DNA of 21,524 nt from Rhodoferax sp. (GCA_024235935.1 JACKLL010000025.1:1-21524), one strand, 5' to 3'; positions 1-8,049 are shown, counted from the stretch's first letter. The notes: generated by a model from the letters alone, not told the origin. Made by a program: numbers and translations.

Positions 1-1896
1 GTCGTGCTCGAGAACATCACGCGCTACATCGAGCAAGGCCTGTCGCCGCGCGAGGCGGCGCTGCGCGGCTCGCGCGAAATCGGCTTCACCGTGGTGTCGA
101 TCAGCCTGAGCCTGATCGCGGTGTTCATCCCGATCCTGATGATGGGCGGCATCGTGGGGCGGCTGTTCCGCGAGTTTGCCGTCGTGCTGTCGGTGGCCAT
201 CCTGATATCGATGGTGGTGTCGCTGACCACGACGCCGATGATGGCCTCGGTGCTGCTGCGCCCGCAAAGTCCGAAAGCCCGGGGTGGGGTGGTTGCGCGC
301 GCGCTGGCGCGGGCCAACCGCAGCCTGATGCGGGGCTACCGCCGCAGCCTGGCCTGGACGCTGCGCCACCAGCCGGTGGCGATCGTGGCGCTGCTGGCGG
401 TGGTGGCGCTCAATGTCGACCTGTACGCCACCATCCCCAAGACATTTTTCCCGCAGCAGGACACCGGAACCATCGTCGGCGGTGTGCAGGCCGACCAGGG
501 CAGTTCGTTCCAGATCATGCAAAAGCGGCTCGACACCTTCATGGCCATCGTGCGCGACGACCCGGCCGTCGCCGGCGTCAACGGTTTCACCGGCGGTGCG
601 CGCGTGAATTCGGCCAGCCTGTACATCACGCTCAAGCCGCTGGCCGAGCGCAAGGCCTCGGTCGATCAGGTGATTGCCCGGCTGCGCGCGCAGCTGGCGC
701 ATGAACCCGGTGCCAACCTGTTCCTGGTGCCGGTGCAGGACATCCGCATCGGCGGGCGGCAGTCCAATGCGCAGTACCAGTACACGCTGATGGCCGACGA
801 ACTGGCCGACCTGCGCGAATGGGAGCCGCGGGTGCGCCAGACCTTGTCGCAGCTGCCCGAACTCGCCGACGTCAACACCGACCAGCAGGACAAGGGCGCG
901 CAGACCTCGCTGGTGGTCGATCGCGATGCCGCGGCGCGGCTGGGCGTGTCGATGGCCACCATCGACAGCACCTTGAACAACGCCTTCGGACAGCGCCAGG
1001 TCGGCGTGATCTACAACCCGCTGAACCAGTACCGGGTGGTGATGGAGCTGGCGCCGGAATTCCTGCAGGGGCCGCAGACCTTGCGCGGCCTGTATATGAC
1101 CGGCAAGGGCGGTGCCCAGGTGCCGCTGGCGTCGTTTGCGCGCATGGAGACCACCAACACGCCGCTGTCGGTCAATCACCAGAGCGGCGGGCCGGCCTCG
1201 ACGGTCAGCTTCAACCTGCCGCTGGGCGTGTCGCTGTCGCAGGCGACCGAGGCCATCGACACGGCGGTGCACAAGCTGGGCATGCCGGTGTCGGTGCGCG
1301 GCAGCTTCCAGGGTGCGGCCAATGCGTTCCAGAAGTCGCTGTCGACGCAGCCCGTGCTGATCGGTGCGGCGCTGGTGGCGATCTACTTGGTGCTGGGCAT
1401 GCTGTACGAGAGCCTGGTGCACCCGATCACCATCCTGTCGACATTGCCGTCGGCCGGCGTCGGCGCGCTGATCGCGCTGCAACTGTTCGACACGCCGTTC
1501 TCGATCATTGCGCTGATCGGCATCATCCTGCTGATCGGCATCGTCAAGAAGAACGCGATCATGATGATCGACTTCGCGATTGCCCGCCAGCGCCATGGCC
1601 AGGTCAGTGCCGGTGCGGCCATCTTCCGCGCTGCCCGGCTGCGCCTGCGGCCGATCCTGATGACCACGCTGGCGGCGATCTTCGGCGCGGTGCCGCTGGC
1701 GCTGGGCACCGGCGACGGCGCCGAACTGCGCCAGCCGCTGGGTATCGCCATCGTGGGTGGCCTGATCCTGAGCCAGTTACTGACCCTGTACACGACACCG
1801 GTGGTGTTCGTGCTGATGGACCGGCTGCGCAGCCGCAGGCCCGCCCGTCCACCCGTCGCCCCGGCCTGGCCGGCCCCGGTACCTGACCCTGGTTGA
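1..1896 (+). CDS. mdtC: Multidrug efflux RND transporter permease, MdtC-type (5' truncated)
   Basis: This is the C-terminal 631 residues of an inner-membrane RND proton/drug antiporter; the N-terminal part, about 395 residues by comparison with a family length near 1025, lies left of the window. The frame is open from base 1, so the first ATG/GTG seen is not the start. It enters in the TM4 region (VVLENITRYIEQG) and then has the second periplasmic porter/docking half. The TM7-12 bundle follows, with a GMLYESLVHP segment near window residue 465, GIVKKNAIMMID near 513-524 and ELRQPLGIAIVGG near 577. These segments match E. coli MdtC very closely as I recall it. MdtC works as a heteromultimer with MdtB and the adaptor MdtA, so mdtA and mdtB probably lie just upstream. 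The tail is Pro/Arg rich. The next gene, an outer-membrane channel, starts 4 bases after the stop, as in the MuxABC-OpmB arrangement of Pseudomonas. The family call is secure; the substrate is unknown. Confidence 0.93.
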   Translation, partial: VVLENITRYIEQGLSPREAALRGSREIGFTVVSISLSLIAVFIPILMMGGIVGRLFREFAVVLSVAILISMVVSLTTTPMMASVLLRPQSPKARGGVVARALARANRSLMRGYRRSLAWTLRHQPVAIVALLAVVALNVDLYATIPKTFFPQQDTGTIVGGVQADQGSSFQIMQKRLDTFMAIVRDDPAVAGVNGFTGGARVNSASLYITLKPLAERKASVDQVIARLRAQLAHEPGANLFLVPVQDIRIGGRQSNAQYQYTLMADELADLREWEPRVRQTLSQLPELADVNTDQQDKGAQTSLVVDRDAAARLGVSMATIDSTLNNAFGQRQVGVIYNPLNQYRVVMELAPEFLQGPQTLRGLYMTGKGGAQVPLASFARMETTNTPLSVNHQSGGPASTVSFNLPLGVSLSQATEAIDTAVHKLGMPVSVRGSFQGAANAFQKSLSTQPVLIGAALVAIYLVLGMLYESLVHPITILSTLPSAGVGALIALQLFDTPFSIIALIGIILLIGIVKKNAIMMIDFAIARQRHGQVSAGAAIFRAARLRLRPILMTTLAAIFGAVPLALGTGDGAELRQPLGIAIVGGLILSQLLTLYTTPVVFVLMDRLRSRRPARPPVAPAWPAPVPDPG

Positions 1897-1900
1897 ACGC

Positions 1901-3319
1901 ATGCGTACTGCCTCCATCCCTCTGTTGCTGAGCCTGTTGCTGAGCGCCTGCGCGGCGCCCCGCCCGCAGCCGCCCGCCCCCGAGCTTGCACCGACCGCCT
2001 ACAAGGAAACTGGTGTGTGGAAACATGCCGATGGCGCCGCCGCTGTGGCGCCGGTTCCCGATGACTGGTGGACCTTGTTCCACGACCCGGTGCTGGACGA
2101 CTTGCAGCAGCGCCTGGTGGTGGGCAACCAGAATCTTCGACTGGTGCTTGCCCAGATGGCCAATGCCCGTGCGCTGCGCGATGCCAGCCGCAGCGCCACC
2201 TTGCCGACCGTGTCCGTGGGGGCGGGTGCCACGCGCAATGCCACTGCGTCGGGCACGACTGCGAGCAGTGCCCAGAACCCCTCCAACAGCCTGTCGCTGA
2301 GCGCAAGCGCCGCGTGGGAGCTCGACCTGTGGGGGCGGCTGGAGACCGCCACGCAAGCGGCACAGGCGAGCTACCAGGCCAGCGCCGACGACCTTGCGTC
2401 TGCGCGCCTGTCTGCCAGCGCCACGCTGACCCAAACCTACCTGGCCATGCGGGCGGCCGAGGCCCAGCGGGCATTGCTGGAGCGCAGCACCATCGCCTAC
2501 GAACGCAGCCTGGCCTTGACACAGGCCCGCTACGACGCCGGCGTGGCTGCGCGCAGCGATGTGCTGCAGGCGCAGATCCAGCTGGCGAATGCCCAGGTCC
2601 AGCAACGCGAAGCCAGCGTCCAGCGGGCCCAGCTGGAGCATGCCATCGCGGTCCTGCTGGGGTTGGCACCTTCGGCCCTGACGCTGGCGCCGACGGGCGC
2701 GCTGCCAGCGCTGCCCGAGGTGCCGCAGATGCTGCCCTCGACCTTGCTCGAGCGTCGCCCCGACATTGCGGCTGCGCAGCGGCGGGTGGCGGCGGCCTAT
2801 GCCCAGATCGGCGTGGCCGACGCTGCCTTCTTTCCGTCCATCGGACTGTCGGCCACGGCCGGACTGCGTGATGCGGCCTTGGCCCATCTCATCAGTGCCC
2901 CCAACCTGTTCTGGTCGCTGGGGGCGTCCGTGGCGCAGTCGGTGTTCGACGGTGGCCAGCGCAAGCTGGCCAGTGCGCAGGCGCGTGCCAGTGCCGACCA
3001 GGTCACTGCCAGCTATCGCCAGGTCGTGCTCACCGCGCTGCAGGAGGTCGAGGACAACCTGGTGCTGCTGGAACAACTGCGGCTGGAGTCGCAGTTGCAG
3101 CAGCAGGCCTTGCAGGCCGCGCAGCGCAATCTCGACATCACGCAGGCGCAGTACCGCGCCGGTACCGTCAGCTATCTCAGCGTCGTGACGGCGCAAAACG
3201 CAGCGCTGGGCGCGGAGTCGACCAGCCTGTCGGTGCACAACCGGCAATTGGCGGCGGTGAATCTGTTGCTCAAGAATGTCGCCGGGCGCTGGCAGCCGGT
3301 GGCAGACGCTGCACGGTGA
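1901..3319 (+). CDS. Outer-membrane efflux lipoprotein, NodT/OprM (TolC-like) family
   Basis: The predicted protein is 472 residues, normal for an OprM/NodT outer-membrane factor. It forms the trimeric beta-barrel and alpha-tunnel exit duct of a tripartite pump. The N-terminus is a lipoprotein signal with a Leu-rich core and lipobox LLSAC, placing the lipidated cysteine at residue 17. A DDWWTLFHDPVLDDL segment follows, which is the usual start of the mature NodT domain (W/F..F.D..L..L). Two OEP repeats come next, each Ala/Gln-rich and helical; the first has the SLSLSASAAWELDLWG motif and the second ends around AQYRAGTVSYLSVVTAQ. Its ATG lies 4 bases after the RND gene, so co-translation is likely and it is probably the dedicated channel of that pump. 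E. coli mdtABC has no such gene and uses TolC; Pseudomonas muxABC-opmB does. I leave the symbol empty because OpmB orthology cannot be shown from this window. Confidence 0.93.
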   Translation: MRTASIPLLLSLLLSACAAPRPQPPAPELAPTAYKETGVWKHADGAAAVAPVPDDWWTLFHDPVLDDLQQRLVVGNQNLRLVLAQMANARALRDASRSATLPTVSVGAGATRNATASGTTASSAQNPSNSLSLSASAAWELDLWGRLETATQAAQASYQASADDLASARLSASATLTQTYLAMRAAEAQRALLERSTIAYERSLALTQARYDAGVAARSDVLQAQIQLANAQVQQREASVQRAQLEHAIAVLLGLAPSALTLAPTGALPALPEVPQMLPSTLLERRPDIAAAQRRVAAAYAQIGVADAAFFPSIGLSATAGLRDAALAHLISAPNLFWSLGASVAQSVFDGGQRKLASAQARASADQVTASYRQVVLTALQEVEDNLVLLEQLRLESQLQQQALQAAQRNLDITQAQYRAGTVSYLSVVTAQNAALGAESTSLSVHNRQLAAVNLLLKNVAGRWQPVADAAR

Positions 3320-3326
3320 GCACACG

Positions 3327-4589
3327 GTGTCGCTGAAGTCCCGCCTGCGCCAGCGCGCGCGCCAGCTCGGCCCCGGCCTGATCACCGGCGCCGCGGACGA
3401 CGATCCGAGCGGCATCGCCACCTATTCGCAGGCCGGCGCGCAGTTCGGCTTCGCGATGTTGTGGACCGTGGTGTTCACGCTGCCGCTGATGGCCGCGATC
3501 CAGATCGTCAGTGCCCGCATCGGCTATGTCACCCGCCGCGGCCTGACGGCCAACATGAAGGCGGCATTTCCACGGCCGGTGGTGCTGGCGGTGGTGGGCA
3601 TGCTGCTGGTGGCCAACACGCTCAATATCGCTGCCGACATTGCCGCCATGGCCGAAGCCCTGCGTCTGCTGGTGGGCGGCTCGTCCCATGTGTACGCGGT
3701 GAGCTTCGGCCTGCTGTGCCTGGTGCTGCAGGTGTTTTTGCCCTACCAGCTGTACGTGCGCTGGCTCAAGTGGCTGACGCTGGCGCTGCTGGCGTATGTG
3801 GCGGTGGCCTTCATGCTCCGGCTCGACGGGTGGCAGCTGCTGGTGCAGATCGTGCGGCCGCAGTTCCCGCCTGGCGTCAGTGGGCACGATGTGCTGCTGA
3901 TGGTGGTGGCGGTGTTCGGCACCACCATCAGCCCCTATCTGTTCTTCTGGCAGGCCGCGCAGGAGGTCGAGGAAGCGGGCAATGGCCCGGCGCATTCGGC
4001 CAGCAAGGTCCGGCACCACCTGCAGCGCATCAAGTTCGACACGATTGCCGGCATGACGTTCTCCAACCTGATCGCCTTCTTCATCATCCTGAGCACCGCC
4101 GCCACCTTGCACGCGGCCGGCGTGACCGATATCCAGACCTCGGCGCAGGCGGCCCAGGCTCTGCGTCCGATTGCCGGCGACTTTGCGTTCCTGCTGTTCG
4201 GCCTGGGCATCATCGGCACCGGCATGCTGGCGGTGCCGGTGCTGGCCGGTTCGGCCGCCTATGCCTTTGCCGAGGTGGCCGGCTGGCGCGGCAGCCTGAG
4301 CCTGCGGCTGGACAACGACGAAGGCAAGGGCTTTTATGGCGTCATCGCGGCCGCGACGATCGGTGGCGTGCTGCTGTGCTTCACACCGATGGACCCGGTG
4401 CGCGAGCTGTTCTGGTCCGCCGTGCTCAACGGCGTGATTGCGGTGCCGATCATGGTCGTGATGATGTTGCTGGCCTCGCGCCGCGCTACCATGGGGGCCC
4501 ACGTGATCGGCGCCCGGTTGCGCTGGCTGGGCTGGCTGGCGACTGTCGTGATGGCACTGACGGTCATGGCGATGTTGTTCACCTTGTGA
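3327..4589 (+). CDS. NRAMP-like divalent metal transporter, atypical metal site
   Basis: This is a polytopic inner-membrane protein of about 420 residues with roughly eleven hydrophobic segments, in the NRAMP/SLC11 (LeuT-fold) superfamily. I chose the GTG at 3327, which follows the upstream stop by 7 bases with GGTGAG (3315-3320) as ribosome site. An ATG at 3276 would add 17 non-conserved residues overlapping the previous gene. TM1 carries DDDPSG (residues 24-29), where classic NRAMPs have DPGN. The TM6 region reads TTISPYLFFWQ (residues 199-209), where classic members have the metal-binding Met-Pro-His. The first Asp ligand is therefore kept, but the Asn and Met ligands are replaced. This resembles the NRAMP-related branch that includes Mg-type transporters, so substrate could be Mn, Mg or another ion. 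It sits inside the efflux run, 19 bases before the next gene. Confidence 0.88.
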   Translation: MSLKSRLRQRARQLGPGLITGAADDDPSGIATYSQAGAQFGFAMLWTVVFTLPLMAAIQIVSARIGYVTRRGLTANMKAAFPRPVVLAVVGMLLVANTLNIAADIAAMAEALRLLVGGSSHVYAVSFGLLCLVLQVFLPYQLYVRWLKWLTLALLAYVAVAFMLRLDGWQLLVQIVRPQFPPGVSGHDVLLMVVAVFGTTISPYLFFWQAAQEVEEAGNGPAHSASKVRHHLQRIKFDTIAGMTFSNLIAFFIILSTAATLHAAGVTDIQTSAQAAQALRPIAGDFAFLLFGLGIIGTGMLAVPVLAGSAAYAFAEVAGWRGSLSLRLDNDEGKGFYGVIAAATIGGVLLCFTPMDPVRELFWSAVLNGVIAVPIMVVMMLLASRRATMGAHVIGARLRWLGWLATVVMALTVMAMLFTL

Positions 4590-4608
4590 TGGAGTTCCGC
4601 CGCGTCCG

Positions 4609-5259
4609 ATGAGATCCCTGATGCAGCCGATTCGTGCCCGTCCCCGGTTGGTGATTGCGGTTTTGGCGGGCGCCTTCGTCGCGGCCGCACTGCCCTCGGC
4701 CATGGGGCTGGTCACCCGGGGACTGTTCGGCTGGAACGCGGGTGTATGGCTCTATCTGGTGCTGGTTGTCATGATGATGCTGCGCGCTGACCATTCGCAC
4801 CTGCGGCGCGTGGCGGCGGCACGGGCCGAAGGTGCGCCGGTGGTGATGCTGGTCGTGGTGCTGGCCGCGATGGTCAGCCTTGCGGGCATCGTGGCCGAGC
4901 TTTCGGCAGCCAAGGTGACGGGTACCACCCACGCCTGGCCGCACCTGTTGTTTGCGCTGGTCACGGTGGTGGGTTCGTGGATGTTGATCCCGATCGATTT
5001 CACGCTGACCTATGCCAGCCTGTACTATGCGGCCGACACGCCTGGGCTCATTTTCCCTGACCGCGACCCGGCATTCGAGCCGCATTACAGCGACTTCCTG
5101 TATTTCGCCTTCACCATCGCAGTGGCCGCGCAAACCGCCGACATCGCCGTCGCCTCACCCGCCATGCGACGCCTGGTGCTGCTGCACGCCATCGTCTCGT
5201 TCGCCTTCAACACCGCAATCCTCGCCTTCGCGATCAACGTGGCTGCAGGCATGTTCTAA
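4609..5259 (+). CDS. DUF1345 integral membrane protein
   Basis: The protein has 216 residues and about five hydrophobic segments, which matches the length and pattern of the DUF1345 family of proteobacterial membrane proteins with no established function. Recognisable family features are a Met-rich TM2 followed by a short polar RADHSHLRR loop, an Ala/Val-rich TM3, a central DFTLTYASLYYA stretch, and FPDRDPAFEPHYSDFLYFAF (about residues 148-167), the most characteristic block of the family. The C-terminal segment FAFNTAILAFAINVAAGMF is a final membrane helix. The start is the ATG at 4609, 19 bases after the metal-transporter stop. An in-frame ATG at 4621 is also possible, because the only purine-rich site (GGAG at 4591-4594) is somewhat far from both. 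Same strand and close spacing make it the last gene of the efflux run. The role is unknown. Confidence 0.85.
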   Translation: MRSLMQPIRARPRLVIAVLAGAFVAAALPSAMGLVTRGLFGWNAGVWLYLVLVVMMMLRADHSHLRRVAAARAEGAPVVMLVVVLAAMVSLAGIVAELSAAKVTGTTHAWPHLLFALVTVVGSWMLIPIDFTLTYASLYYAADTPGLIFPDRDPAFEPHYSDFLYFAFTIAVAAQTADIAVASPAMRRLVLLHAIVSFAFNTAILAFAINVAAGMF

Positions 5260-5412
5260 ACCTGGTGTGCCAGACCAATAAATTGCGCAGCAATTTTTGC
5301 TCTGGCACCCACATTTCGTCGGATGTCGGCTGTCCACCTGGTGTGCCAGACCAATAAACAAGCGCAGCAATTTTTGCTCTGGCACCCACATTTCGTCGGA
5401 TGTCGGCTGTCC
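5260..5412 (+). repeat. Tandem duplication of a 76/77-bp hairpin element
   Basis: Two head-to-tail copies (5260-5335 and 5336-5412) begin on the base after the DUF1345 stop codon. They are identical except for a small block, TT in copy 1 and CAA in copy 2, just after AATAAA. In each copy TGCCAGA pairs with TCTGGCA about 26 bases downstream (5268-5274 with 5301-5307 in copy 1). In copy 1 a second stem nests inside it, AAATTGC(5280-5286)-gca-GCAATTT(5290-5296), followed by TT, so the copy-1 RNA could act as a weak terminator. The differences in copy 2 break that inner stem and keep the outer one. I see no further copy in the window. Confidence 0.9.
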
Positions 5413-5436
5413 GCATCACCGCTTGCACCCGCAAGG

Positions 5437-6000
5437 TCAGCGCGGCGTTTTTCGCCGGCGCCAGTAGCGCCAGGCCCCATGGCCGAGCCCGGCCAGCACG
5501 ATCAGCGCCAGCACCACTTCCTCGATCCGGTGCAGGTCGTCGAACACCCACTGCAGCGCGTTGCCGAACTGGTAGCCCAGCGTGGTGATCAGCAAGGCCC
5601 AGACCATGGCGCCCACGATGTTGAGCCAGGCAAAACGCCATGGCGCGACCCGCAAGGCGCCGATGGCGATCGGGCCGGCCACGCGCAGCCCGTACAGAAA
5701 TCGGATGCTCAGGATCAGCGTCACGTGGTGGCGTGCGAGCAGGCCCTGGACCCGCGGTATCTGCCGGCCCAGGCTGGGAAAGCGCAGGAACAGTGCATCG
5801 CCATGGCGCCGGCCGAGCCAGAAGAACATCTGGTCGCCCAGGGTGCTGGCCACGAAGGCCACGGCGGCCACCTGTTCGAACTGCAGCATGCCGCGGTGGG
5901 CCGCAAAGCCGGCCAGCAGCAGCACCGTTTCGCCTTCGAGAAAGCAGCCGATGAATACGGCCCAGTAGCCGTAGTCGGCGATCAGCGCGGAGAGGTTCAT
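5437..6000 (-). CDS. DedA family (SNARE-associated/VTT domain) membrane protein
   Basis: This is a 187-residue inner-membrane protein of the DedA family, which includes undecaprenyl-phosphate and phospholipid flippase-like proteins. Family landmarks in order are an N-terminal re-entrant-type hydrophobic segment with FLEGETVLLLAGFAAHRG (about residues 20-37), the LGDQMFFWLGRRHG motif (about 54-67), and SIRFLYGLRVAGPIAIGALR (about 98-117). A long membrane helix around residue 130 and a final helix ending in the basic tail WRYWRRRK complete it. The acidic GE pair and the Arg residues of these motifs, needed for function in E. coli family members, are present. It starts 37 bases downstream of the sensor kinase stop on the same strand, so it is probably the third gene of that operon. 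DedA proteins are often tied to antimicrobial-peptide and pH resistance, which would suit an envelope-sensing kinase. The lipid substrate cannot be read from sequence. Confidence 0.92.
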   Translation of the reverse strand: MNLSALIADYGYWAVFIGCFLEGETVLLLAGFAAHRGMLQFEQVAAVAFVASTLGDQMFFWLGRRHGDALFLRFPSLGRQIPRVQGLLARHHVTLILSIRFLYGLRVAGPIAIGALRVAPWRFAWLNIVGAMVWALLITTLGYQFGNALQWVFDDLHRIEEVVLALIVLAGLGHGAWRYWRRRKTPR

Positions 6001-6037
6001 GGCGGGCGTTCGGCGCGGGCAGGGCGCCCTTGTGCGC

Positions 6038-7375
6038 CTATTGTGCCGGCAAGGCGGGAAAGGCCACCTGCGCCGACAGGCCGCCCAGCTGCTGCGACTG
6101 GCCCAGTGTCAGCCGCGTACCGTGGCGCAGCGCGATTGCACGGGCAATCGACAGGCCCAGTCCACTGCCGGTCGCTGCCTGGTGCTCGCCCCGCACAAAG
6201 CGCTCGAACATGCGCTCGCGCTGCGCGTCGGGGATGCCGGGCCCCGAGTCCTCGACCGCCCACACGGGCCGGCCGTCCCGCAGATGCACCGCCAGCGTGA
6301 CACGGCCGTTGTCCGGTGTGTACTTGATCGCGTTTTCCAGCAGGTTGCGCAGCAGGATGGACAGGCCGTCGGCATCGCCTTCGACCCAGCCTGGCGCGGT
6401 TCCGTGCAGCGTCAGCATGATCGACCGGGCCTGGGCCAGGGGCTGCAACTCGCGCACGATCGGTTCCGACAAGGCCAGCAGGTCGATACGCCGCCGCGTG
6501 CCGGTCGACGGATGCGCCGACTCCTGGCGTGCCAGCACCAGCAGTTGCTGCATCAACGCGATGGCCCGGTCCACTCCCTGATTCAGGCGCGTCACCGCCT
6601 GTTGCTGGGCCTGGGGGTCGCTGGTACGTGCCAGCGACTGGGCTTGCAGCTTCAGCGCTGTCAGCGGTGAGCGCAATTCGTGGGCGGCATTGGCAACGAA
6701 GGCGCGCTGGGCATCGAAGCTGTCATGCAGGCGGCCGAACAGCAGGTTGATCTCCTGCACCAGTGGCTGCACTTCCTCGGGCAGGCCCGCCTCGGGCAGC
6801 GCGGTCAGGTCGTCGGCCGCGCGGGCCGCGACCTGCTGGCGGGTCCGCTCCAGCGGCGCCAGCGAGCGGTTGATGAGCCACCACAAGACCAGCATCAGCA
6901 GCGGCGCGACGATGGCCATCGGCAGCAAGGCACGGGCCGCGAGCGTGCGGGCGCGGGACAGGCGGTCGTCCATGTTCTGCGCGATCTGTATCGTCTGCAG
7001 TGGCGTCTGCACCGAGAACACACGGTAGCGTGTGCCCTTGTGCGTCACGTCGGTGAAACCCAGCACGGCGCGTGGTGGCAACACGACGCGGCTGGACTGG
7101 AACACATGGGTGCCGTCGGCCGACCAGATCTGGATCACGTAGCCGGCGTCTTCGCCCGGTGCCGTGTCCAGTTGCAGTCCCGGCAGTGCCGGCCCGCCGC
7201 GCAGGCTGTTGGCCATCTGCTGCAGGTGGTAGTCGAACAGTGTGTCGGCCTGCGCCAGTGCGCTGCGGTAGGCGGACGCGCCCTGGAAAACGGCGCCGAT
7301 CAGGATGGCCGCCATCACCGATACCAGCAGCCGCCGGCGCAGCGAATGGGTTCCCGGTGCGGCGGGTGCCTTCAT
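6038..7375 (-). CDS. Two-component sensor histidine kinase, QseC-like
   Basis: This is a 445-residue membrane sensor kinase. The ATG at 7375 is chosen because it overlaps the regulator stop as ATGA and leads straight into a basic patch and TM1 (about residues 16-36). Reading further upstream only gives non-conserved sequence inside the regulator gene. A periplasmic sensor region of about 110 residues follows (two-component kinase N-terminal type, with YVIQIWSADG and FQSS), then TM2 around 145-165 and a HAMP-like linker. The dimerisation helix FVANAAHELRSPLTALKLQ carries the phospho-accepting His232. The ATPase boxes are N (NLLENAIKYTP), G1 (VEDSGPGIP) and G2 (GSGLGLSIARA). The architecture and periplasmic pattern fit the QseC/PmrB/TctE group. 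It phosphorylates the regulator encoded immediately upstream. The signal is unknown, and the ending close to dedA suggests an envelope-related regulon. Confidence 0.93.
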   Translation of the reverse strand: MKAPAAPGTHSLRRRLLVSVMAAILIGAVFQGASAYRSALAQADTLFDYHLQQMANSLRGGPALPGLQLDTAPGEDAGYVIQIWSADGTHVFQSSRVVLPPRAVLGFTDVTHKGTRYRVFSVQTPLQTIQIAQNMDDRLSRARTLAARALLPMAIVAPLLMLVLWWLINRSLAPLERTRQQVAARAADDLTALPEAGLPEEVQPLVQEINLLFGRLHDSFDAQRAFVANAAHELRSPLTALKLQAQSLARTSDPQAQQQAVTRLNQGVDRAIALMQQLLVLARQESAHPSTGTRRRIDLLALSEPIVRELQPLAQARSIMLTLHGTAPGWVEGDADGLSILLRNLLENAIKYTPDNGRVTLAVHLRDGRPVWAVEDSGPGIPDAQRERMFERFVRGEHQAATGSGLGLSIARAIALRHGTRLTLGQSQQLGGLSAQVAFPALPAQ

Positions 7376-8049
7376 GGCGCAGGAATCGTGTAGCCCAGTC
7401 CGCGCACGGTCTCGATCACCGTGCTGCCCAGCTTCTTGCGCAGGCCGTGGATGAAGACTTCCACCGCGTTGCTGCTGACCTCGTCCTTCCAGCCATAGAG
7501 CTTGTCCTCGAGCTGGCTGCGCGAATAGACGACGCCGGGTCGGGCCATCAGCACTTCCAGCACTGCCCATTCGCGCGCGGACAACTGGATCGACTCCGTG
7601 GTCTTGCCGTCCGCCCCCAGTCGCAGCGCTTCGCGTGTGATCGGATTGAGGCGCAGACCATGCAGTTCGCGCACCGAGTCGGCCTGGCCCTGGCTGCGCC
7701 GGATCAGCGCCCGGATGCGGGCCAGCAATTCGTCCAGGTCATAGGGTTTGAGAACGTAGTCGTCGGCACCGGCATCGAGGCCGGCGACCCGGTCCTGTAC
7801 CGCATCGCGGGCGGTGACGATCAGCACCGGCGTGGCATTGCGGCGCGCCCGCAGCCGGCGCAGCACCTCGACCCCGTCCAGCCGGGGCAGCCCCAGGTCG
7901 AGCAGTACCAGATCGTAGGTTTCGCTCAAAAGCGTGGTGTCGGCCATCTCGCCGTCGCGCACCCAGTCGACCGCGAAATGCTCGGCGCGCAGCACGTCGC
8001 GCACCGCCTCTCCGATCATGGTGTCGTCTTCGACCAGCAGCAAGCGCAT
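7372..8049 (-). CDS. OmpR-family response regulator, QseB-like
   Basis: This is a 225-residue transcription factor. The start at 8049 (MRLLLVEDD) is standard for the family; an extension to 8073 would add eight unconserved residues. The receiver domain (1 to about 118) has acidic residues in VEDD, the phosphorylated Asp51 in LVLLDLGLP, a Thr in VTARDA and the Lys in LKPYD. The C-terminal winged helix (about 128-222) ends with SNAVEVFIHGLRKKLG and ETVRGLGYTI, typical of the recognition and wing segments. Overall it resembles QseB and TctD. AAGGA about a dozen bases upstream of the ATG is a plausible ribosome site. Its stop overlaps the kinase start (ATGA), so the pair is translationally coupled. 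A direct repeat 58-74 bases upstream suggests autoregulation. Confidence 0.94.
   Translation of the reverse strand: MRLLLVEDDTMIGEAVRDVLRAEHFAVDWVRDGEMADTTLLSETYDLVLLDLGLPRLDGVEVLRRLRARRNATPVLIVTARDAVQDRVAGLDAGADDYVLKPYDLDELLARIRALIRRSQGQADSVRELHGLRLNPITREALRLGADGKTTESIQLSAREWAVLEVLMARPGVVYSRSQLEDKLYGWKDEVSSNAVEVFIHGLRKKLGSTVIETVRGLGYTIPAP

Noticed and set aside
1604..3421. 605-codon minus-strand frame opposite the RND and NodT-type genes
   Set aside because: It overlaps two well-recognised genes and gives Arg/Gln/His-rich sequence typical of antisense high-GC translation.
5260..5412. CRISPR array
   Set aside because: Only two abutting copies with no spacers between them and no cas genes nearby.
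5323..6300. 325-codon plus-strand frame across the repeat and dedA
   Set aside because: It is antisense to a clear DedA gene and starts inside the duplicated element.
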